A stretch of 64,000 bases of DNA from assembly GCF_027744825.2 (NCBI RefSeq), contig NC_071351.1, positions 14,955,001 to 15,019,000 of the forward strand. The letters are read 5' to 3'. Under the pieces are notes generated by a model. That model saw only the letters and a program-made list of their open reading frames with translations, searched no databases and was not told the DNA's origin. Both the position numbers and the translations under genes were made by a program. The DNA comes from Synchiropus splendidus. Taxonomy: Eukaryota; Chordata; Actinopteri; Syngnathiformes; Callionymidae. Positions 51,201 to 63,239 of the stretch are shown in pieces (within the stretch, counting starts at the first letter, position 1; every line of letters begins with the position of its first letter).

Positions 51201-52254
51201 AAAATCAAAGTTCAACACATAAAATTAAGTAACATGAAGACATCTGACGTCTTTTTTGACATACCTTTATTTTGTCTATGTAAATGCATTGATATCACGA
51301 GTGAAAAGGGATAGCAGTGGTCAGTTGCTGAACTGGTATAGGTGCTGTATACCAACGGTCTCAAACTGAGTAGGCTTTTGTTCACTTAGAGAATATAAGA
51401 TCTTTAAATACACTTGTGCTCTGTTATCCATGATGTCAGTTGTTGAATATATGCAGGTACTACAAAGGTAACAGAGCCCAGATATTATGATTTCCATTCC
51501 CGTTACCACATCTTAAAAACCATATTCTATATTCCTGGATTTGCAGTGACCTCATCCAGAAGTGACAGGGACCCAAAATGACTGGAATTTTCACATAAAC
51601 ATTTGTTTGCACAGAGTTTCAAAATATATCACCAGGTGTTTAAATGAGGAAAGGGGGAAAGTACCTATGTCTTAAAGAAGCTGTGACTAAACTGAAGTAG
51701 ACCACAACCTAAACACATGTCAGAGCGATGACTGGTCATTTCCCGTTTTAGCTCCATGTCCTCATCGCGGCTAATTCTTGTCACTATTACTCGAAGCGAT
51801 TCTGACTAAACTACAGGTCGAACTCGGATCAAGGAGGTTTTCCCGCTCGACTGCAGGTGAATGTGTTACCCAGATTACTGATAGGGTTCAAGTTCACTTT
51901 CCTTGAGCTGCCCTGATGGAATACATGGGGAGGCATTGTTGGAAGCGAGAGCACTCAGCCCTCAGTAAACACTGACACATGACTCTTATCACAGATTCAC
52001 TCGCTGACAAACACTAAACAGCAAACAAACTTTAAAAGTAAGGGCAAACGCAGGCGAACATTCGGCACATTAGAGTGATCTCTGAAGAGTGTGTGAGTGA
52101 GTGTGGCAGGGCAGCAAGGAGGTCAGCATGATAACAGCATCCTGGAAGAATCCAACCAAAACACCACAACAAAGGACTCGCTCCATAAACAAAACACGCT
52201 GGCATACTGTCAGCATACGAGCACATCTTCGCCGTCCCACCTTTTACATCACCT
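48290..52254. other. Noncoding; short AT tract near 49.5 kb
   Basis: No gene recognised. ATATATATATATAATATATA lies at about 49496-49516. Frames of up to 134 codons overlap on both strands around 50.3-50.9 kb and show no domain. Confidence 0.4.
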
Positions 52255-52256
52255 CA

Positions 52257-52275
52257 CACACATGCACACACACAC
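52257..52275 (+). repeat. Interrupted (CA)n microsatellite
   Basis: CA repeats interrupted by ATG. Confidence 0.6.
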
Positions 52276-52279
52276 CACA

Positions 52280-55200
52280 TTATACAATTGACTATGAAAG
52301 GACATCCGGCTCATAACTCTGTTCCCCCGAGGCAGAAAAGAGCCAGTCACTGTCAGGCGGGAAACAAAACAAAGAGATGGAAAAATAGAGAAAAATAAAG
52401 GCAGGAGAGGAGACAGCCGTGGTGTGATTAGAATAAACGGGAGGGATGAAGGGAAGCTGGGACCTCTCTCCTTTAATATAGTGGGGAAAATCTTTCCCTT
52501 TCTTCCCTGACGGAGGAGACGACAGGTTTGGGTGATTTTCTAATAACCAGCGGCCTGAGGGTTATTGTGTTGCTGTGCCGTGTATATGCTTATATTCCTA
52601 TGTGTGTGTACGCCGGAGTGCCATCTGGAGAGAAAGTCCAAAGTAGTGGCAAAGAAATATTGGGAGTGGGAGGTGGAGAGGGAATTATGATCCAGTGTGC
52701 ATCTTTGAAGAGACCACAGGGGGGAAATATTATGACAGAGTTCAGACTGTTTATGTAAATCTGATTATAACATGTTAAAATAAACCTTTATTACGGAATA
52801 AATCTATCCGCACACTTTTTTATGAACATCATAGTTCCTTTTAAATCATGCATTGAACCTTTTATCTTACATTCTTGTTCAAATAATTTGAATACTGAAA
52901 TTTTAGGAAATGCATTGGTTGGACTTTATTTTTTAAATTTAATTAAAATATTTCCTTTGATTAATCTTGTCTTGTAGTACTACTATTTATTTATTTTAGG
53001 TATTTATACATAGGAATTTATATTTATGATTAGAAAAGACAAATAGGGGATCTTTCATCACACCTGAAAAAAAGAAATAAATATTAATGATTTAGAAAAG
53101 AATGACAAAAATTTGGGGTGGCTAAAATTGACTGCATAGTTTCATGTCTGACATTTTCATCTTTTTGATGTCAAGTGTATTTTTTTGCGTTTTGATTTGA
53201 AAAACTTGCTTGATTCAATTAGAAAATATGGGTTTTTGAAAATTGAGTATACCAGCATGCAGTACAGGGCTTGAAGGTGCCTCTTGCCAGTTGGGGGGAT
53301 GTCAGGGTGATTCCTTCATGTGGTTATAGTTGCCCTATTTTGGTGACGTTAATAGCACCAGTATTATATTGAAGTTTTGCGCTGTCTGAGATGGTGGCTT
53401 CAGAGGTAGAACCTGCAACAGTGGTAACAAAATGCTTTAAATAAAAGGCATCAGCATCTAAAATCATGAATGCACTGAATCCATTGGAAGAAAAAAGAGA
53501 AATGTATTTGAGGAAACTTTATTATACTTTATTATACAAATTCAATTCAAAGAAATAACAGCCCTGAGTCTTCACACTGGGGCAGGTACTCATTTTGCTT
53601 TTATCACAACAACAAAATTAGAGATGGTTCATCGACTCTCACCTACTTGGGTCTAGTCAAATCTATTGTATGGCCACTCAATAAAAGGATCTGAAAATAT
53701 GTCTACATTCAATAAGAAACACACCCTTTGCTTGCTGTCAGCGTAACTTTTTCTCCTTCCATGAGTCAGGCTCAAGTCTACACCATCACGTCGACCGTTA
53801 TCTGGTGACTCGCTATATTAATTGAGTTCGCATAAGAACCAGAGGAGCACACCGACCTGAGAGGAACAACTACTGATTATGAAGTTATTCACAGAGATAG
53901 CACATAGAATTGGATTAGGAAATCCCACGTCCACATGTGTGAGATATACTGCTGAGTAGGAGTGATGACTTCATAGTTGTGCCTGAGAATGAGCTTCAGT
54001 GAGCTTTGAGAAGTGTCTCTTTTGAAGCATGACTAACATCAAAGAAATGCAAAACAGAGAAGCTGCTGCTGAGTGTGTCAGTCTTTGGAGTGGACTTTGT
54101 AGCGGTGCACATACACACGGAGCACGATGGCGCTGAAAAGCGCATCTGCGTATGAGTAAGCAGTACAGTGCACTATGTAATCCAGACAGAATGGGGTGTA
54201 AGCTTTTTTGTGAAAATCATAACCAGAGCCACATTGCTGAGTCAGTCCTATCTGTTCATTTCCTCCATAAGGCCAGTAAGTACTACTGATGTGGTCATCA
54301 CAAGCTGGCAGAGACGAAACCAAAGCCCGACAACGTCGAACCAGACCAAGCAAAACAACACGCAGCTTGCAGCTGCTTCTCACCAGCCCAGACCCAAATG
54401 TAAATGCCCAGTCAAAGCTGAAAAGAAGAAGGAATCTGCTTTCCAGGCAGAACCACGGACCAGAGCAGGAAGTAGCTCTCTGCACCTGGATGAAGATTCT
54501 GGACTCAGCCAGCATGCATAATCACACTTTCTGGCTCAAACAATTATCATGGCAACAAATGAGTCTGAGGTCAACAATGTGAACACCGTGACTCAAAGGT
54601 GAACAGCATGACAAACCCAGGTGAATCATTCTTTACTACACCATGCTTTCATCCACTGTGATTCGCCATACTGTCACTTAATGGAAAGTACCCAGCACTG
54701 AGGGAAAATACAGGCCATACAACAGCATCTAAGCCTACATTCATTTTAAATCCATCCTCCATTGTTGTGGAATAAATGCATTCTTAGTTGTCCCCCGGAT
54801 CATCTGACTTCCCTTCCATGTCACCAGCAACTCTCTCTAATTACCACTTTTACCCCCTAAGCCTGCCCCAGTCCCACTGAACCCTCGGCACAGCAGCTAT
54901 CTAGACAGCCAGGAAATCCACTTGGGCAGGATAAGACGGCTCATCCTGTATCTGCTGAGGGCTCCCTGATGCATTTAGGCCAGTGTGGCACAGTTCCTCG
55001 ATGACACAATCTCCAGGGGGACATGACACACTTCCTGATGGACCTTATTGAATAGATTAATACTGAAGGACCGTGAGGGCTCAATTATGATATTCACGGA
55101 GGAATTTTATTTGGTCATTCAACTGGTCGACCGCTTTATGCTGGATTGTCCCAAACCAGAAGTCAAGCCCTTTGTTGCCAAATTGTGACTCAAAATGAAT

Positions 55201-55323
55201 CACACCTGTGCCTCCAGAGCAGTGCTTCATGCATTTGGTGCAAAACCCACACGAGAATTTAGCAGTTTATTACAGCAGAAAATCACCATTCATTTTGACC
55301 TTTTCTCAGAATAATGTATTTTC
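52280..55323. other. Noncoding; AT-rich at 52.75-53.25 kb
   Basis: No gene recognised. Frames of 117 and 145 codons on opposite strands cover 54078-54521 and exclude each other; neither carries a known motif. Confidence 0.4.
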
Positions 55324-55343
55324 TTTTTTTTTTTTTTCATCAG

Positions 55344-55377
55344 TCGGCCAAGACGCCACGCAGCGAAAGAACACCAG
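55344..55377 (+). other. Candidate microexon, 34 nt
   Basis: A T14 tract followed by CATCAG (55324-55343) is a textbook splice acceptor. The 34-nt GC-rich island ends in ACCAG with GTACTC as donor at 55378. All three phases are open: SAKTPRSERTP, GQDATQRKNT or RPRRHAAKEHQ. Its composition differs sharply from the AT-rich flanks. It is the best splice-bounded island in the window, but the gene is not recognised. A donor-like CACAG|GTGAGT also exists on the opposite strand at 55380-55390, which weakens the strand call. Confidence 0.28.
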
Positions 55378-55389
55378 GTACTCACCTGT

Positions 55390-58105
55390 GGTGTTCGTCT
55401 CATTAAAGATGAGCCTTCTGTTCGCACTCTTTAAGCAAATATTCATTTGTAACATTGTCTTTTTTTAATCACATACAGCTGCAGCTGGCATCTGTAAATG
55501 TCTGTTTGTTTGTTTACTTCATCGCAGCTGGTTTGGGTTCATATCCTTTAATTAAGAGAAAAGAATCCTCATGGTGATAGCACAACAAGGAAGAGGTGTT
55601 ATTTAAATCCACTGGAAGAGAGAGCTTAAGGTTGAGCATGAAAGATGATGTGAGGCTTTCATCTGTTCATTGAGAGCAACGGTATTGGATATAAACTTGA
55701 CGTCCATATTGGACTCAAGACCATATTTTCAAGGTTGCGTCTCAGGCTTGACGGTATTTAAACTCTATCAAGATGGACTTGAGACTTTATGCGTCACACA
55801 CACTGTGTCCACTGTGCTTTCTTTTTTTAATCACAAATGTGTGGAATTCCAGAGTTTGGATGCAACCATTTCCTCAAGTTATTGTTTTGCAAAATCCCCA
55901 GTGTGTGAACGTGTTTTTGAGTCCTCAAACACTTTTAAATTTCAACATTTCCTCACCACTCATGAACCAAGACATTGTATCATAGGTGTGTGGGTCTTAC
56001 TAACAGTAAAAAACAAACATAATGCTTCGAGTTATTGGTTACCTTTTTCCTTGTCATATTCAGGAGGCTTGGAAAGACCAAACGTCTGCTCTTAGCATGT
56101 TATTAAATCAATGCACAGAAAAAAGTAAGTCTTTGACATTGACCCCAAAGTAAGACAACACAAGCAGTTCAGGAAACTCGAGCAATGTGAAGAGTTTTGA
56201 GCTGCCCACCGACTCACCCATGCTCTGTTGCAGCTTGACGTCATAAGAATAATTTGACTTGTTTTTGTAAGAGTACACTTGAGCTAATGGCTGCACTGAA
56301 ATTTCCATCGACGTGTGTGCGCTCGGAGGTTGGGACAGACCACCATGCTTGTAATTCTTAATAAAGCACTCAGTGTATGATCCAAACAAGGTGTAGATGA
56401 ACACACAATCCCTTCTACGTCCCTTGTTCTTTTTTGCTCCTGTCCTCCTACACATCTTGTTCCTTTCATGTGCAAAGCAGATGAAGTCAATTGACATGCT
56501 AATGAGACAACGGCTGCTTCACAGTTGTCCTCAAGCCACCAAACACGAACGCACCGTGACTCCACTAGCAGTATATACAGTAGTGCAGCCAAGTGCCCAA
56601 ATTTCATACCTAATGTACTTAGAAATGCAAATTTAAATATATTCAAACTTTGTTGTGAGCAAAGATTTCCACCAAACAGAAAAAAATCGTGAGGGTGGAA
56701 GCAACTGTAGACTCTGAAGCTACAATCCAGATCAATAATAACATGCTAAACACCGATAGTATACGTACGTTCTCAAACTCATTATATATGAGTAAACAAA
56801 ATACAGGTTGTCTTTCTGTCATACTTCATTTGACAATGAATGCATGAAAAAAACACATTTTATGATCATCTATGAATCACAAACAAGGAAACAAAGAAAG
56901 AAAGGTTTCTCTGGACATTCTGCCATGTAAAATTAGCATTTAGCCCCTTTAGAAATTCAACTTTTATAATGACTTTGTCATGATATGTTGGTGTATCAAA
57001 TAACAAATTCAGACAATTAAACCTCAGCACCGCTCACTTTCTCTTTGCCTCCACCATCACTTTCAGACAGTTTAGGTTGCTGAAAGGTGAGCGGACCAAG
57101 CCACACTTGAGGTCAGATTAACAGGTGACATTTACAACGCTTGGTGTGTAGGAGTGTGTGTGCATGAGGCTGTCGGGGTTGGGCACTAAATGATTTAGGG
57201 CTCCATATCAGCAGACAGAAGTCAACTACTCCCACTACTTCTCACCCTAAAGGGCAGCTTTAACAGCAACATCCTGATATATGTCCTTGCATACTGCAAC
57301 TTTTATTTAGGAGCCCCTCGGTTGAATTCAGATCTCTTGTGACTCCTTTTTATGAACCCATTAAAATGGGTATTTGTGCACCTATTTTCTGGCAACCTAC
57401 ATTTACTTTTTTTTTTCTCCATTATAGCAGGTAGTCAAGATTTTGCTGGGAATGTCACATGACTACACATGCGATATAGTGAAATGAATTCATCGTATAG
57501 CGCATACAACGTGTATGAATTGTGTGAATAATTTATGATAATAATCAGGCACAAAACTGTGTGCTGTCCAGTATTGTAATGAATAAACAAGCAGTTAATT
57601 TTTGCCTGAGCATCCTATAAGAAGGGGACAACTAATAGGAACATCTGTGTATGTGGGTGAATGTATGAGTGTCGCAGCCTGATTGGATAAGCAAAATGAG
57701 ACGACAGCCAGTGGAGGTGGAAAGCAGAGGGGTGTTAATTTATGACTAACACTTAGACATCGAATCAATGGCGAGTAGATGGCTGTGCACTGAGAGGCGA
57801 GGGCACTTTAAAGTGGGGAATACTTTAAAATAAAGCCAGAAACGTTTAAATCATAAAGATCTGCAGTCTGCAGGAAAGTATTTTCCCGCATTCATTCTAT
57901 ACCTAGCCAGCATAGATTCAATTTACTTGTTTCTGGAATCTCTTAAAAGGTATCTGTGGCTCTTTTTCGTGAGACTTCAGTGCATTAATAGTGATCAAAA
58001 GTACGTGATAATGACACATAATTCTGTGAGATGTCATTAAACACAGATACAAGATTGTTTGAGGAAAAAACATTTTATTCATTTCACTAGTTCCCAAACA
58101 GCTGT
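55390..58105. other. Noncoding, anonymous
   Basis: No gene recognised. A 141-codon frame (55670-56095) runs through a stretch with GACTCAAGAC and GACTTGAGAC words, related to the caagtc-rich repeats elsewhere, and is judged non-coding. Confidence 0.4.
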
Positions 58106-58141
58106 TGTAAATAGTAAATGAGTAATAGTAAATAGTAAATG
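58106..58141 (+). repeat. AGTAAAT short tandem repeat
   Basis: GTAAATAGTAAATGA, then GTAATAGTAAATAGTAAATG: an imperfect 7-8-bp unit, about four copies. Confidence 0.7.
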
Positions 58142-59946
58142 AAAACTTCAATTAACATTAACTTTAGAACCGAGGTTAGCCCAACACAGAGGCATCTACC
58201 CTTCTCAATCCACAAAAATTCCCCTTAGCTGAATAAGCTTAGCCTTTTCCTGGGAAAGTCCTCATTTTCTTCCCCCTCAAGCTCTGTGAGAACCCAGGCC
58301 CATTCCAGGGCTCCATAATGGGATTGCTCATTTATGCTCGAGTGATTGTGTGCGTGTAAGTGTATGTCAGAATGTTTATGCGCCTCACCGAGGGGCGGAG
58401 GTCTGTGTTTTGACAGTATCAGGTGTTCAGACTTGAGTCTCTCTCTCCGTCAGCTTTCTCCCTCTCTCCAACTCTTGGCTCATTCTACCATAGTTCAGCA
58501 GACAAAAAGAAGTTATTCGTGAAGATTACAGGATGACGGGCTCACGGTCCCTGCCCTGAAAATAAATAATCTCTTGCAGGTATCTGTGTCTCCTATCTTG
58601 CTAATGCATGCTATTGTAAACAAGAACAGTAAGGCTGGCAAGACTCAGGAAATTCATGGTGTTGAGCTTCGAGTGCAGGGGAGCAGGGAAATGCGTCCCT
58701 CAAAAAAAGGTTGAAAACAGCAAGTGATGTGTCTTTGTTGGGTGTAAGAGGGAGGCGTGTTGAAAACATCAAACATGCAGCCTTGCCCTCCAGGCCACCT
58801 CTGACCTGCGTTCTTTAAGGGTCATGAGTCTTAGTAGATACTTAAACCCTTCTGCAGGATTTTGACCTGTCCTTCCCTCCTGGCTTGCCATTCCCCAGCA
58901 TTGCCTTGAGCTCCTCATCCCACTATGAACCCACCAATAATCCTCAGACAATCAATAGTAACTGTTCTCTCAATAATTCATAACATTAACATACACTCAA
59001 TGGCCCAGCGGATGGATGGCCAAGACATAGGAGGGCCATCATTTCAGTATTGATCCCTCTTAGAGCAGTCGATAGGCAGGGAGGTGATGGAGTTATTGCC
59101 TGCTGGACGTACAGTCACAGCAGAGCCACAGCTTTGAAACAGCACAGGCACTTACATGGGTGGCAAAGCTGGAAAATGTTGTTCTATCACCTATAGCTTC
59201 ACTATTGCATATATCTGACTTCCCCATCTTCCCTTTTATTCCCACTGCTCCTCTGTGCCACTCGATGGGGCGGCATGTCCCCATGGACTTTTACAGACAC
59301 TTTGCTTTCTTGATTTCTGATCACAATTGCTTTTTTCTGTTCCTTCCTCTCTCCCAGAAAATTTGTCAGACCCTCAAACCAGTTCTCAGGATGATGTTAG
59401 TTAGTTGGTTAGTTAGCAGTGGATGTCAAATATGCATCCTATTTTAGTGACATGTGGAGTCCATTGGAGGGTACATGCTTCCTAACCGAGGGGCAAAAAG
59501 CTAAAGGGTGCACAAGGTCCAGGACTAAGGACCTGCTGACAGATGATTAGAAGTGCTGGAAGAGACAATGTTTACTACGAGTCAGAAGTGCTGTCCTCGG
59601 TGCTTCAAAGCAGTGTTGTGCCTCCTGCACTTCTATCTCCACAAGCTCGAGATGCAGCAACACACAAACTGTGATTACATGGGACACGTGTCCAACACTT
59701 TACTTACTTTCCAACACTGAACTTACTTCACTTCAGTTGAATTGTACCGCACAAACTGACCCAATACCCAAGGTTTAGCGCCTGTACGACATGATAGAAA
59801 GGATCGTAGGGAATCTCTTAGTCCTTTTAGCTAGTGATCAAAGATTCCACCAGATTCCGCTTCATGAGTCCCATAAATTAATCTATTTAAATGTCTTTCT
59901 TTTTTGTTCTCCTTTATGGCATCCATGAATCCACTGAACATGACAT
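58142..59946. other. Noncoding, anonymous
   Basis: No gene or dispersed repeat recognised; GTTAGTTAGTTGGTTAGTTA at 59396-59415 is a small tandem repeat. Confidence 0.4.
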
Positions 59947-59951
59947 CCAGG
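59947..59951. repeat. Target-site duplication CCAGG, left copy
   Basis: Matches the CCAGG at 60596-60600 on the other side of the LTR. Confidence 0.65.
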
Positions 59952-60595
59952 TGTCATGTTCAGTTTCTCTTGTGCTTTTATTTTTTCTGGTGTCGTTTCC
60001 TTTTACTTGTTTTTCCCCAGCTTCATAGCAGCGCAGTTAGATCCCATTCCGCTGATCGGACTCTACTCAACTGGGTTCCAGTGAGCCCTGCCAGATGGTT
60101 GCTTAGCGTCCTCACGGTAAACTCTCTCGACCCTCACTCCTCTCGTGTTTCTGAATATTCTAAATGCATGTTTGATTTCCTTAGTTCTCGTTCTTCTCGC
60201 TTTGTTTCTGTTTTCACTTTCCTTCTCCGGTATGTTTCTACGTGTGAGTATTTGATAGAACTCACTTTTTGTTTTCTCATATATCTCATATATATTTAGA
60301 TATAGTTATTTCCTCGCGTGCGTGTGTGTTTTCCACCACCAAACGTTTTATGTTATTGTATGTGAGTTACTTCCGAGCGCATTGTGTTCTCCCCATTTGT
60401 TAGCTTTGACTATAATTCGCCTCTCTTTTGTTTCCAGGTTTTTCCCCAGCCCTTTTGTGTAATTCCCAGTCTGTGTCTGGTTCGTCTGTGTATTGCTTCG
60501 TCTTTGTCCATTAAATTGTTAATTTAATCTCGTCTCCATGCCTACTGTCATCCAGCGCTCATTGCACCTGGGTCTAACCTCAGACAGCCATGACA
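59952..60595 (+). mobile_element. Solo LTR with 5-bp target-site duplication (Ty3/Gypsy-like)
   Basis: The element starts TGTCATG (59952) and ends CATGACA (60595). These are 7-bp inverted termini in the TG...CA form of retroviral-type LTRs. CCAGG stands directly before it (59947-59951) and directly after it (60596-60600), which is a 5-bp target-site duplication. Inside lie a TATA-like ATATATTTAGATATAG (about 60290-60305), an ATTAAA polyadenylation signal at 60510-60515 and a pyrimidine-rich, T/C-biased body. That is usual for fish Gypsy LTRs, as is the AATTTAATCTCGTCTCCATG segment before the end. No gag, pol or primer-binding site follows, so it is a solo LTR left by recombination between two LTRs. 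The intact duplication suggests a moderately young event. Confidence 0.72.
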
Positions 60596-60600
60596 CCAGG
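60596..60600. repeat. Target-site duplication CCAGG, right copy
   Basis: Matches the CCAGG at 59947-59951. Confidence 0.65.
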
Positions 60601-62124
60601 TTGTCTTTCACTTTTTATTTTACCTGGTGTCTCCATTTCCAGCCTTTGTTAGCAAGAATATCGATTATATATTTATGCCATGGCAGAAGAAAACCAAGAT
60701 CCCTTGAATCTTCACAAATAGCAAAATAAGATTGGAAGACTACCAGGACCTACTTTACCCAAACATTTCATTAAATATCAATGAAACCTTATCTGATCGC
60801 TTCAGAAGTCTGTTATGAACCAGAACTGTGTCAGCCAAAGCTTGCCCAAGAAGCCCCGTGGCATATCAGCCAACTCTCCCACTCCAATCAGACAAAACAG
60901 AGGAGATGCGATTTCCCTGTCCAAGCGTTTTCCCCAGTGGAAATTGAAGCACAATTCTCCACCTGCCCCTCATCCCCCAGTTCTTCACCTTTTCTGAAGC
61001 CCCACAAGGATCCAAGACATAGCACCCTGAAATATAGACTGGTGTAATGGCCCACTAAATTAACTCCTCGTAAGAGTGGTTTAGGAAAGGCTGTAATTAG
61101 CATATAATAGGTGCGAGAGAGGAGTTAAAGGGCTAGTCCTGCCCCAAGGGCCTAGAGGCTAGATCCCTGACCCTCCCTTGTCTCCATCGCTAATAGCGCT
61201 GCAAAGTTCAACCTTATAAACATGTCAGGAAGACGCGTGATTAAGCGACATAGTGACTGGATTAAGTAGCTCATACCTGTGGGCTGCCGATCACTGGTCA
61301 GTCAGAATAGCATCGCATTGCTTGGTAGAATTGGATGTATATAAAAAAAAAACCTTCCACCATAGAAACTAACATCACAGATAAAGTGTCTACAGTTGTT
61401 CTGCAGCATAAGGGAGTGGAATCAAACCCCCAACCATAAGATTTTGACTTAAGCCTCCAAGCCATGCAGGGCCTTAGCTGCATAGAATCACCTCTCACCC
61501 ATAAAACACATACAAGATAGAAGAATAAGAGGACAGAGTAGCTCCAGTTCAGACCGCTGACTGATGTAGTGCCAATAATTGCCATGGCCAGCTTCCTCAT
61601 CCAAGTGCCTTTTACTTATTTAAACTGTTTTCTTTAAGCACGGCTGAGGCCAATTAGAGGAGGCATAATTCAATGGGGCAGAGAATGAAGACAAGACTGC
61701 TGGAGGAGGGGAGAAAGAAAAAAAGGGTTTTTTCGAAAGGACATTTAGCAAGCCTTACATCACATTTTTTTTTCTTTTCCCACTCACTTTTGCTCAGATT
61801 TACAAGACCTTTTGCACTCTCATGGATTCTGAGAATTAACGATGTAACAGAAGACGTATCAGCAGCTTCACCTTGAAGACAGCAACTAGTTTCATGGTGG
61901 ATATGTCAAGCCATTAAAATGCTGATTTTTAGATCTGAAAAATGTGGATCCATCCCTTTCTAATGTAGAAAAGGTGCAGTACAACTATCCCCCATACCCT
62001 CAGCAACATTTATAATTATAGTAATATTATTTTTCCACAGTCCTCAGTCAATAATTCTTATAATTCAAAGGTATATGATGAACATTTTTAAACAATAAAA
62101 ATTAACCTGGTGGGTGGATCACTC
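60601..62124. other. Noncoding; 88-codon frame and homeobox-like island
   Basis: An ATG frame at 60781-61047 (starting MKPYLIASEVCYEPEL) has no domain, and a second frame is open beneath it, so coding is not supported. Downstream, GGCTGTAATTAGCATATAAT at about 61089-61108 and GGCCAATTAGAGGAGGCATA at about 61648-61667 are TAATTA/CAATTA-bearing islands with enhancer-like texture. Confidence 0.35.
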
Positions 62125-62285
62125 ATGATGTAGGCCAGGGTTGTTGCAGTTCAAACTCAAGGTTCGAGTGTCTGGCTCCTCAAGACGCTTTATGTGGTCC
62201 ATAACAACTTTGAAAACTTATTGTAGTTCACATTTTGAGTCAATTTGCCATTTAAAATGCAAATAAATGTAGATCACCTCCCACG
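62125..62285 (+). mobile_element. hAT-like (Charlie-type) repeat fragment
   Basis: GCAGTTCAAACTCAAGGTTC, GTGTCTGGCTCCTCAAGACG and CTTTATGTGGTCCATAACAA reproduce, with decay, the 'caaactcaaggcccggggg...tttatgtggcccg' layout of fish hAT repeats. It is similar in type to the fragment at 5285-5430. An ATGCAAAT at 62257-62264 falls inside. No terminal repeats could be fixed. Confidence 0.45.
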
Positions 62286-62588
62286 CAACATGACATTGTG
62301 ACCCATAAAGGTAACTGTGTTCAAGATGCTGATTTCCGAGCGAACTAAGATGATAAATGTGAATGATTAATATGGAAACTTCCATATTATTGCCTCAGGT
62401 GCAAGGAGAATGCATGAAAGATTGTAGTGTTATAGTATGTTTGCCAATAGTCAGGAAGAATCCGATAAATAAAATAGAGACGGTGTCACGTTGTGCTTCG
62501 TCGTTGTTTAAAATGAATATTACCAAGTACACAAGTACCAAACCTTCCTCACACAATCTGCTTGTGTAGTGGAAGAACGCTTGGAAAC

Positions 62589-62609
62589 GCCACTGCCACC
62601 TGGTGTCCC
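62589..62609 (-). promoter_or_regulatory. CTCF-like site, reverse
   Basis: On the minus strand GGGACACCAGGTGGCAGTGGC differs from the strong CTCF form (CCACCAGGTGGCAGTG) only at the first C of the core. Its orientation is convergent with the site at 28474-28492. Motif only. Confidence 0.4.
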
Positions 62610-62850
62610 ACTGAGCTCATTGCCATCAATGACATTTCAAATGTTTACAAAGCTATTAAATCATATAGATAAAACCAGTGTAGAATGTGCAAGTGCAATG
62701 ATGAGCATAAGAGGATGTGAGTGGTTCAGCACGGGCCCTTTATGCTCTGATTGCATTTGTAGTGGAAGGTTTGAGGGATAAATGAGCTGAAATCGGAGAT
62801 TATTTTACTGGAGGAAAGAAGCGTAACATGTAAACTAGTCGAGTAAACAT

Positions 62851-62864
62851 AAAAAAAAAAAAAA
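62851..62864 (+). repeat. Poly-A run, 14 bases
   Basis: Simple sequence. Confidence 0.6.
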
Positions 62865-63239
62865 CACTCAATTTAGTGTCAAAAATATTCAGACACCTGG
62901 TCATTCAGCTAATACAGAGAAACTAGTAAGTAGCTCACATCTTCCAAGAAAAAGAAGAGTACCTCAACCTTGACAATAAAATTTTGAGGATAAGGTCAAA
63001 ATTCAAAACTACGGCGAGGTTGAAATGTAAAGGTATACTTATGAAAAGCTCAGCGGCTATGCACTTACCATATTCCCAACATGATGCACCTCTATACTCA
63101 GGCATCGATGTAACACGGAAGGATAAAACAAAAACAATTTAATCGAGCTGAATTATAGCGTTCACTTAATTTAATTCAGAGATTGAGAAAACACATTGGA
63201 GTCGTAATATGACATATTCATATCTATCCACTCTTTCTT

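Noticed and set aside
51887..51900. GGTTCAAGTTC and similar words as a tRNA T-loop
   Set aside because: No A-box, acceptor stem or anticodon arm at the right distance; no tRNA gene could be folded anywhere in the window by eye.
54078..54582. Frames of 145, 117 and 97 codons in the same place
   Set aside because: They lie on opposite strands or in different frames, exclude each other and match no family.
55670..56095. 141-codon open frame on +
   Set aside because: Runs through a caagtc-type decayed repeat; no family features.
60781..61047. 88-codon ATG frame near the solo LTR
   Set aside because: A second frame is open beneath it and no domain or splice context supports coding. It was considered as retroviral internal sequence, but no gag or pol motif is present.
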